This document shows, piece after piece, positions 58,293 to 64,000 of a stretch of DNA of 64,000 bases; position 1 is the stretch's first letter; every line of letters begins with the position of its first letter. Origin of the DNA: an uncultured Caulobacterales bacterium (GTDB taxonomy: Bacteria; Pseudomonadota; Alphaproteobacteria; Caulobacterales; Maricaulaceae); assembly GCA_947503715.1 (NCBI GenBank), contig CANNER010000003.1:538374-602373 (forward strand). Reading direction: 5' to 3'. The translations under genes were made by a program, and so were the position numbers. The notes beneath the pieces were generated by a model. It had not been told where the DNA came from and did not search any database. It saw only the letters and a program-made list of their open reading frames with translations.

Positions 58293-58913
58293 ATGATTGA
58301 TGTTTACACAGCAAACACGCCAAATGGCGTGAAAGTTACCATTGCACTCGAAGAGCTAGGCCAGCCCTATAAGCTCAATATTCTGAACTTGAGTGACCAA
58401 GATCAGAAAAAGGATGCCTTCCTAAAAATCAACCCAAATGGCCGTATTCCAGCGATTGTGGATCGAGACGAAGCCAATGGGAAACCAATCCGTGTTTTTG
58501 AAAGTGGTGCAATTTTGCTTTATCTGGCGGAAAAATTTAACGGTCTTCTGCCGATCGATCCTGCGTTACGAATTGATGCAATTGCTTGGACATATTTTCA
58601 AACAGGTGGAATCGGCCCCATGATGGGGCAGGCTGGTTATTTCAAACGCAATTTTCCCGAATTTCAGCCAGGTTTTGATCGATTTAATACAGAGAGCCAA
58701 CGCCTCGTTGGAGTAATGGAAATGGCGCTATCTAAATCACCTTTCCTCAGCGGAGATGAGTTCTCGATTGCGGACATTATGCACATCGGTTGGATTGATC
58801 GCGCTCCTACATATTTCGGCTTTGATTTGTCCGCATTTCCCTCTGTAGTAGACTGGCATGCGCGCGTGATGGCGCGCGACGGCGTAAAACGCGGGCTCAA
58901 TGTGTTGACATAG
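58293..58913 (+). CDS. Glutathione S-transferase, YfcG/Ure2-like
   Basis: A 206-aa GST. N-terminal thioredoxin fold begins YTANTPNGVKVTIALEEL, with the Thr/Asn glutathione-binding pair of the Nu (YfcG) class, cis-Pro NPNGRIPAIVD and ESGAILLYLAEKF; helical domain ends in IADIMHIGWID. Nu-class GSTs act as glutathione-disulfide reductases. GGGAGG site, 23 nt after the OsmC fusion gene. Confidence 0.9.
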   Translation: MIDVYTANTPNGVKVTIALEELGQPYKLNILNLSDQDQKKDAFLKINPNGRIPAIVDRDEANGKPIRVFESGAILLYLAEKFNGLLPIDPALRIDAIAWTYFQTGGIGPMMGQAGYFKRNFPEFQPGFDRFNTESQRLVGVMEMALSKSPFLSGDEFSIADIMHIGWIDRAPTYFGFDLSAFPSVVDWHARVMARDGVKRGLNVLT

Positions 58914-58946
58914 AGTTTAAGGTCAATTTTTTTGGCAGAGGATGAA

Positions 58947-59108
58947 ATGGCAGAATCTAGTCACAAGATGATAGAAGATGGCCTATTAGACACACTGCAG
59001 GCACGTCTTAATAGCGCTTTCGAAAAACGGTGGACTGGTAGTTATAAACAAACCCGTCGCAGCGCTATGTTGTTTGCCGAACTGCCGTATAGCTTAGACG
59101 CTATTTAG
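58947..59108 (+). CDS. Small protein, 53 aa
   Basis: An AGAGGA site precedes ATG 58947; the product (MAESSHKMIEDGLLDTLQAR ...) is charged, mostly helical, with no Cys, signal or membrane helix. It ends 7 nt before the ZIP gene start and begins 33 nt after the GST stop, so it fits inside an operon. No family recognised. Confidence 0.5.
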   Translation: MAESSHKMIEDGLLDTLQARLNSAFEKRWTGSYKQTRRSAMLFAELPYSLDAI

Positions 59109-59115
59109 AAGGGCT

Positions 59116-59871
59116 ATGACGGGCATCACTGAAATTCTATGGTTGAGCGCGCTCGTTGCGCTCTGTTTTCCGATTGGTGCTATCCTGTCTCTGAGGCTAA
59201 AAATAAGCCATCGTATGACAGCCGCCTTTATGTCTTTGGGAGCCGGGCTATTAATCGCCGCTTCTTTCTTGGACTTGATTAATGGATCGCTCCATGAACT
59301 CGCTCTCCCTTCTGTTATTTTAATGATTTTGTTGGCGGCAGCTGTATTCAGCATCATGAATTGGTGGCTAGCGAAGCGAGGGGCTAAGCACCGCAAGCGG
59401 TGTGCGACTTGCCTGAATGACATGCAGACGGAGCTAAAGCCAGACAATGGACTAGCTATCACGCTCGGGACGATACTTGATGCCATACCAGAAGCACTTG
59501 TTCTTGGTGTCAAGCTCACAGGAAATGGCAGCGCTATCCCGTTGGCGGTTGCGCTCGGGCTCGGCAATGTCGCGCAGTCCATATCAAGTACGTCAGGGTT
59601 AAAAGCCTCAAATATCTCAACTGCACATATCATGATCCTTTGGATTGGGTTGGCGATAATCACAACCTTAGCAACATTGATGAGTTATGCTCTACTCGGT
59701 ACTTTGGGCCCTAGTCTTAAACCATGGCTAGAGGCGTTTGCCGCCGGCATATTGTTGGCAATGGTGTGTGAGGCCATGCTGCCTGAAGCCCACCATAAAA
59801 GTCCGTCCTTTACTGGATTGATCGGGTCGGGGGGCATATGTCTCTACCTTCTAATCCACGAAATGCTGTAA
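59116..59871 (+). CDS. ZIP-family-like metal transporter
   Basis: A 251-aa membrane protein with about seven or eight helices resembling ZIP (ZupT/GufA) metal permeases. The TM4-like motif LGTILDAIPEALVLG corresponds to the ZIP HNxPEG site, though with Asp-Ala in place of His-Asn, and TM5-like MVCEAMLPEAHH follows at the end. A cytosolic loop has CATC. The exchanged metal-site residues make the metal uncertain, and it may not be a true zinc importer. Confidence 0.75.
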   Translation: MTGITEILWLSALVALCFPIGAILSLRLKISHRMTAAFMSLGAGLLIAASFLDLINGSLHELALPSVILMILLAAAVFSIMNWWLAKRGAKHRKRCATCLNDMQTELKPDNGLAITLGTILDAIPEALVLGVKLTGNGSAIPLAVALGLGNVAQSISSTSGLKASNISTAHIMILWIGLAIITTLATLMSYALLGTLGPSLKPWLEAFAAGILLAMVCEAMLPEAHHKSPSFTGLIGSGGICLYLLIHEML

Positions 59872-60899
59872 TGGCCGTTTCGGTGAAAGGCGCAATAAGC
59901 TTGCTCGCTCGGAGCCCAACAGCGCTCTTTCCGATTGCGTTGGGGCTGGCAGGCTTAGGTTCAGCGATTATAATAGCGGCCCAAACTTTAGATATATTAT
60001 TTGCCTACAGCATCGGTAGCGGATTACTCATCGCAGCCGCTTTTGTGCTGCTGGCGGATATTGTACTATACTTTACAAAATTTGTAAGAGCACGTCAGGC
60101 GGTGTCAGAAGACTTTTCAATAGCGACACGCGCCAACTTGCTCGCACCCGGCTTTATGGCGGCTATGCTGATAGGCGGGGCTTGGTCCGAAACAAGCTCA
60201 CTTGGCTGGATAGTCTGGTTGATGGCAAGTATAGGGCATCTCGCTTTGTTGTTTAAGTTTGTGGGTCGGTGGTTAGTAAAGGAGTTCGCACCAGCAGACA
60301 TAAATCCAACGTGGTTTTTACCTGCAGCGGGCATTATGACCTCCGCGTTGAGCTGGCCGCAACATGGACCGATTGAGTTTCCCCTTTTTCTCCTGAGTGT
60401 TGGCGCAATACTTTGGCTTATGTTATTACCCATCATATTCCGTCGCTTGGTGTTTGAACCCGCAATGGCGCCTGGCCTGCGGCCAACACTGTTTATACTG
60501 GGGGCACCTTTTGGGTTATTAGCGGGGGGACTGCATACAATCGTGCCGTTTATTCACCCAGAAGTTACCTTCGCCTTATTGTCTGTCGGCGGTTTTCTGG
60601 TGCTCGTTATCAGTTTTCAATTACGGTTTTTGATTCAAGCTGGCGTATGCCTAAGTTGGTGGGCAGCAACTTTTCCGATCTCTGTCATATCCGCTGGGTT
60701 TTTCCAACTCCACAACTTTGAAACCAGCGCAACGCTGTATGCTGCCGTTTTGTTTTTAACCCTTGCTGGCTTCACGACAATAATTGCGGTTCTGGCAACC
60801 ATCAGAACTGCTTGGTGTACTTGCGCTAACACAATATCGGAGACTGAACACCAGATTAAGGCGATGATGGGAAACCCATCGGACTCATCTAATCTATAA
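59871..60899 (+). CDS. TDT/SLAC1-like (TehA family) membrane protein
   Basis: A 342-aa protein with about ten helices resembling tellurite-resistance/dicarboxylate/anion channel (TDT) proteins: the NPTWFLPAAGIMTSAL segment resembles the family's NPxWxIPxVG. ATG 59871 overlaps the ZIP stop as TAATG; ATG 59838 with a G-run upstream is the other choice. Function unknown; the family moves sulfite, dicarboxylates or anions. End of the gene run, the C-terminus CTCANTISETEH is cytosolic. Confidence 0.62.
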   Translation: MAVSVKGAISLLARSPTALFPIALGLAGLGSAIIIAAQTLDILFAYSIGSGLLIAAAFVLLADIVLYFTKFVRARQAVSEDFSIATRANLLAPGFMAAMLIGGAWSETSSLGWIVWLMASIGHLALLFKFVGRWLVKEFAPADINPTWFLPAAGIMTSALSWPQHGPIEFPLFLLSVGAILWLMLLPIIFRRLVFEPAMAPGLRPTLFILGAPFGLLAGGLHTIVPFIHPEVTFALLSVGGFLVLVISFQLRFLIQAGVCLSWWAATFPISVISAGFFQLHNFETSATLYAAVLFLTLAGFTTIIAVLATIRTAWCTCANTISETEHQIKAMMGNPSDSSNL

Positions 60900-60914
60900 A
60901 AAAGTCAAAATCTC

Positions 60915-61081
60915 TCAGTCAAATTTTCTTTCGCGCAGCCGTGTCACCAAGAGTTCTTTAAACCGCGTGATTTTAGCTGCGCTCAATTTCGTTTCATTGT
61001 ACACCACATGGATCGGGATCGGTGGCTTCTCATAGTGTGCCGAAACTTGCTGCAGCCTACCTTCATTTAAATCATTTGATA
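60915..61081 (-). pseudogene. LysR-type regulator, C-terminal fragment cut by IS6 element
   Basis: On the minus strand the frame reads NEGRLQQVSAHYEKPPIPIH, then VVYNETKLSAAKITRFKELL, and ends RLRERKFD-stop. This is the last ~55 residues of a LysR-family effector domain (GxLxxxLxxYxxPPxPIxxxYP...SxKxRxFxxFL). The 5' part is replaced by the IS6 left end at 61082. Confidence 0.75.
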
Positions 61082-61884
61082 GGCTTTGTCACGTTAATGC
61101 CAGTTTCCAGACATTCCGCTAAGACATAGCGATGAAAACCTCAATTTATGCCCGGCATCGTTTCCATCCAGACGTCACCAAACGGGTTGTTTGGCTCTAT
61201 TTCCGATTCACCTCGATCTTTCGGAATGTTGAAAAACTCATGATCGAGCGTGGCATTGATGTTTCCTATGAAACAATCCGAAGATGGGTTGATAAATTTG
61301 GATCCATTTACACAAAACGGATAAAGTTCAGATCCGAGCGCCCCTCACCTGTCTGGCATCTAGACGAAGTTTATACAAAATAGCTTGGAAGATGGTCTAT
61401 CTATGGAGAGCCGTCGACGATGAAGACATTGTTTTGGGCATTGTCATTCAAAGCCGACGCAACACCAAGGCGGCCATGCGTTTACTGAGAAAACTCCTAA
61501 AAAACTCAAAGCATCAAATCTACTCGAATTGTTACTGACCGACTTGGTTCGTACTGAGCAGCGCTCAAAAACCTTAGGCCTGAAACATTTGCAAGACGTT
61601 GGAGGAAGAAAGAACAATCGTGCAGAATGTTCACACGTTCCTATCCGGCGAAGAGAACGAAAATCACAGAGATTTAGATCTATCAGGAACGCTCAAAGAC
61701 TTCTTTCTGCTTTCAGTCAAATCTACAATCTCTTCAACTTCAGACGCCACAAAATCTCAAGAAACACTCCAAGAAAATTTAGAACTCAAGCTCAGAATGA
61801 ATGAAATCTCGTGACGGCATTAACTTGCGTTTAAAAAGGCAATTAGAGAAAAATAATGTTTGACCTAGCTTACGTGACAAAGCC
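61082..61884 (+). mobile_element. IS6-family insertion sequence, copy 2 (decayed)
   Basis: An 803-bp element with GGCTTTGTCACGTTAAT at 61082 and the inverted end ACGTGACAAAGCC to 61884. Same orientation as copy 1 at 46448, and similar but not identical in sequence. Flanks ATTTGATA and GTTATCGA do not match, so again no 8-bp target duplication. It cuts a LysR gene on its left and lies 13 nt from a broken small gene on its right. Confidence 0.88.
61132..61804 (+). pseudogene. IS6-family transposase, copy 2 (stop and frameshifts)
   Basis: Starts MKTSIYARHRFHPDVTKRVV and reaches VWHLDEVYTK then a stop (61381-61383); homology continues in other frames (KMVYLWRAVDDED; HLQDVGGRKNNRAECSHVPI; QIYNLFNFRRHKISRNTPRK). 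Several indels make it dead. Compared with copy 1, lesions are at different places, so the two decayed independently. Confidence 0.85.
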
Positions 61885-61897
61885 GTTATCGATATCA

Positions 61898-62083
61898 TCA
61901 GAAATTCCAGAGGTGTTTTTTTATCGGAATCGCAAAAATTACTGTTAGGAAAGACATTAGTATAACCGAGAAGAAATCAGTCAAATTGAGCCAGTTAACT
62001 AAAAAATATGTTGCGAGGAATGACACAGCGAATGCAGTGCTAATTGTATAAACCCAAGCGAATACTGATGACTACATTTCCAT
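61898..62083 (-). pseudogene. Small two-helix membrane protein with early stop, possible Rhs immunity remnant
   Basis: After AAGGAG and ATG (62083, or 62077) a TAG comes at once (62074-62072), but the frame then runs 57 more codons: FAWVYTISTAFAVSFLATYF, then LVNWLNLTDFFSVILMSFL, and so on to a stop at 61898. Two clear membrane helices. It lies 8 nt downstream of the orphan Rhs tip on the same strand, where an immunity gene would sit. Lacking a usable start after the TAG, it is probably broken. Function is inferred from position only. Confidence 0.5.
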
Positions 62084-62090
62084 CAACTCC

Positions 62091-63029
62091 TTATTGACAC
62101 ACACATGGTGCTCTGAATGGATCGGGATTTATCTTGTAGTCGAAAAAGCGGGATGCTAAAAATCCTTTAGCAGAAGAGTCAATAAAATCTTTTATTTCCA
62201 TTTTGAATTGATTTGAATTTTTTGACGTGCCGTAGATTTGTTTCATCATGCGACGATCGCTTATAAAGCCTTTGGCAAAATTTGGTGCAGATGGTGAAGA
62301 TTTAGAAAACTTTAAGCCAGGAAACTTTACTAATCCTGCCACTCCACCAGCAAGTGCATTTTTGAAGATACGTTTACCGTCGAAATTTCTTATCGACAAG
62401 CACCCTGCTCTTTGAAGGATGAAAGCTTGTGAAACAATGTCTATCACTGCAGGTAACACCGCGCCAGCTACGAAACGCCTCACCAGAATAGCCACCAAAG
62501 GCACAGCAAGAAATGCAATCTCTCCACTGGGATCGATATAGCTGACCGGATTCCCGCCCACATAAGCATACCTGTTCAACCCACCCGCCAATCCTATCGG
62601 ATCACTCTGTAGATACCGCCCCAGTTCCGGGTCATAGGTCCGGTTCCAGTTTTGGTCATAGCCCGTCTCCTCGTCGCGGTACTGGCCCGGGAACATGAGT
62701 TTTTGGGTGAAGGTGCCGACCACGCCGAGGCTGTAGCCGAAAGGCGTCGTGATGCCCCCGTCCCAGACGGAAGCACCGGACGGGTCCGTGACAAAGGCCG
62801 GACGGCCGAGATGGTCCGTGTGGATATAGTGCAGGCCGTCGGCCGCGCTGTCCACCGCGACGGGGGACAGGCCGAACCAGATATAATCGCGGATCGTCGC
62901 GCCGGTCAGACCGTCCGTCTCCGCCATCATCCGGCCCTGTTCGTCATAATGATAATGAATGACCGACCCATCCGCGAGTGTCTTGGACACCCGGTGCTGG
63001 TTCACGTCATAGCCGCAATTGGCAAAGGG
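62091..63029 (-). pseudogene. Orphan Rhs C-terminal tip with partial core
   Basis: The frame opens after an in-frame TAA (63032-63030) as GYDVNQHRVSKTLADGSV, continues with Rhs core repeats (YHYDEQGRMMAETDG, YIHTDHLGRPAFVTD, RYLQSDPIGLAGGLNRYAYV) and then changes at about 62520 to a variable C-terminal domain of ~145 aa with a hydrophobic stretch (AVPLVAILVRRFVAGAVL) and an end KINPDPFRAPCVCQ. The core part is GC-rich, the tip AT-rich. Missing the N-terminal cage, it is a displaced tip that can recombine with the main rhs gene. No toxin family recognised. GTG 63005 could start translation. Confidence 0.8.
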
Positions 63030-63070
63030 TTAAATCAACGCGTTAGGATCTTCACTCTTGCTAAGCTAGA

Positions 63071-63481
63071 TCAATCGTCAAGTTTATAGATTCCAAGTTT
63101 CGAAACTTTGATAAAGGTTTTTGAACGAGTAAGCACACTTATCCAAAAGAAAATGTGAACAAATAAAGTATATAAAATTAATCCTTCAAACAAATTTGAG
63201 CTGTTGACGAAAAAAATTGAAATAATCGAGATTATTTGCAATATTATTATAAAAGAAAGCGACAATCCAACAAACACCCCACGTTTAAATATCACGACCA
63301 ACCCGTAAAGTGACATAATAGATAAAAGTGCCAATAAAAGAAATGGAAAGAATGATTTTGAGAATTCAGGAAAGTTAGATATCACTTCAATGATAAAATA
63401 AATTGATCCAAGAAAACTCATTAAAGTCGTCGTACAGACCATAATCGTACTAAAGACTCTTGGGTTACCACCAAAATACAT
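63071..63481 (-). CDS. Four-helix membrane protein, possible immunity protein of the Rhs tip
   Basis: A 136-aa very hydrophobic, AT-rich gene product with four helices (TTTLMSFLGSIYFIIEVIS; FFPFLLLALLSIMSLYGLVV; VGLSLSFIIILQIISIISIFF; LYTLFVHIFFWISVL). It is 84 nt downstream of the main Rhs C-tip and upstream of the orphan tip, the usual place of an immunity gene. A membrane-located immunity protein would fit a toxin acting at the inner membrane. No homologue recognised. Confidence 0.55.
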   Translation of the reverse strand: MYFGGNPRVFSTIMVCTTTLMSFLGSIYFIIEVISNFPEFSKSFFPFLLLALLSIMSLYGLVVIFKRGVFVGLSLSFIIILQIISIISIFFVNSSNLFEGLILYTLFVHIFFWISVLTRSKTFIKVSKLGIYKLDD

Positions 63482-63565
63482 TAATCACACCTACATTCTT
63501 CTATATTTCTACGGGGGCGGTCTAAGCCCCACTGCCCGATAATTTTAGATTTACCGATACCTGCG

Positions 63566-64000
63566 TTAGCACCAAAGGGCACCTGCCTCCAAACCTAAAG
63601 CACCACCTCCAGCAAGTCCGTCATCTGTTGGTGAAGCATTGATATTTCCTGCCACAGGCCCAATAGAACCTTCTATTTCACCGTAGACTCCATTAAACAA
63701 CTCATCTGGAGTTCCTTTTGCGACACCAGTACTCACCCCTACAGATCCGTCTAGACCAATTCCTAATTTACCTGATCTATAAAATCCCCATGTAGTAAAA
63801 GAACAGTTATCTTCATTCGAATAAAAGAAACCTAAATCAATTGAGAAGCCTACCCCTAAATAGAGATCGAGATTTAGTGAGTAATCAATTGTAAGCAATC
63901 CATTTGGATCCACTCGACTCACCGGATTCCCCCCAACATAGGCATATCTATTCAACCCGCCCGCCAAACCGATCGGGTCACTCTGTAGATACCGTCCCAG
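63566..64000 (-). CDS. Rhs-family protein, C-terminal end (continues beyond the window)
   Basis: The visible 3' end begins inside the Rhs core (GRYLQSDPIGLAGGLNRYAY, then VGGNPVSRVDPNG), the conserved boundary motif, followed by a ~115-aa C-tip: LNLDLYLGVGFSIDLGFFYS, then glycine-rich IGLDGSVGVSTGVAKGTPDE ... ALGLEAGALWC. The tip is unlike known nuclease or deaminase domains and looks beta-rich. The N-terminal part lies right of 64000. Its core end is nearly repeated in the orphan tip at 62540-62600. Confidence 0.82.
   Translation of the reverse strand: MGRYLQSDPIGLAGGLNRYAYVGGNPVSRVDPNGLLTIDYSLNLDLYLGVGFSIDLGFFYSNEDNCSFTTWGFYRSGKLGIGLDGSVGVSTGVAKGTPDELFNGVYGEIEGSIGPVAGNINASPTDDGLAGGGALGLEAGALWC

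Noticed and set aside
1..64000. CRISPR arrays
   Set aside because: No set of regularly spaced 25-40-bp direct repeats was seen; the only tandem repeats are the three 10-bp units near attR.
46072..64000. Third copy of the 51-bp att repeat marking the right end of a second island
   Set aside because: Reading the sequence to the edge I found none, so the second island's right limit cannot be set.

Overview
The window looks like chromosomal DNA of a moderate-GC marine alphaproteobacterium of the Hyphomonadaceae/Maricaulales kind. This is inferred from gene content: a DivJ-like cell-cycle kinase, DUF1491, DUF2161 and zf-CHCC proteins, an hpf-ptsN pair, ppk-ppx, and a TonB receptor with a class-type VTARR TonB box. 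No 16S gene is present, so the placement is by family only.

Positions 1-23202 are ordinary core genome: an acyl-CoA carboxylase beta subunit (cut by the edge), a SIMPL lipoprotein, DUF2161, panD, a zinc-finger protein, an orphan ABC ATPase, a HExxH lipoprotein, an oxidoreductase, a MATE pump, an orphan BcsB-like envelope protein, a DivJ-like kinase, sufE, an HNH nuclease, ppx-ppk, ptsN, hpf, a TspO-like protein, two DUF805 proteins and metG. Two of these genes (DUF2161 and ppx) have no ATG/GTG/TTG in front of their conserved N-termini.

Positions 23232-46071 form an integrative element of about 22.8 kb. It sits in an intact tRNA-Thr(UGU) and is bounded by a perfect 51-bp direct repeat of the tRNA 3' end, with a P4-type tyrosine integrase just inside the right repeat. 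The left end holds IS110/IS6/IS5 debris. The cargo reads as one catabolic route: TonB receptor, AAHS-type aromatic-acid permease, PQQ/cytochrome c alcohol dehydrogenase, aldehyde dehydrogenases, a VanA-like Rieske oxygenase with a ferredoxin reductase, a LigA+LigB-type extradiol dioxygenase, and HpaE, HpaF, HpaG-like, HpaH, HpaI plus a succinate-semialdehyde-type dehydrogenase, with HpaR, LuxR and AraC regulators. HpaBC (4-hydroxyphenylacetate hydroxylase) is absent. The simplest reading is a lower homoprotocatechuate meta-pathway fed by alcohol oxidation and Rieske-type O-demethylation, for example homovanillyl alcohol/hydroxytyrosol to homovanillate to homoprotocatechuate to pyruvate and succinate. 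The substrate is inferred, not shown.

Positions 46072-61884 look like a second accessory block abutting the same att site. A second tyrosine integrase is cut after about 94 codons by a decayed IS6-family copy. A directly oriented second decayed IS6 copy lies at 61082-61884 and itself cuts a LysR gene. Between them are thiol, electrophile and oxidant-stress genes: glutaredoxin, a dihydrolipoamide-dehydrogenase-like flavoprotein ending in CxxC, MAPEG, DUF417/RclC-like, hydrolase-OsmC fusion, GST, ZIP and TDT-type membrane proteins, and TetR and AraC regulators. Similar GACC-N4-GGTC operator-like boxes stand in front of three of these units.

Positions 61885-64000 are the 3' part of an Rhs polymorphic-toxin locus on the minus strand: the C-tip of a main Rhs protein entering from the right edge, a four-helix membrane protein that may be its immunity protein, a displaced orphan Rhs tip, and a small membrane-protein frame with an early stop codon that may be a broken immunity gene.
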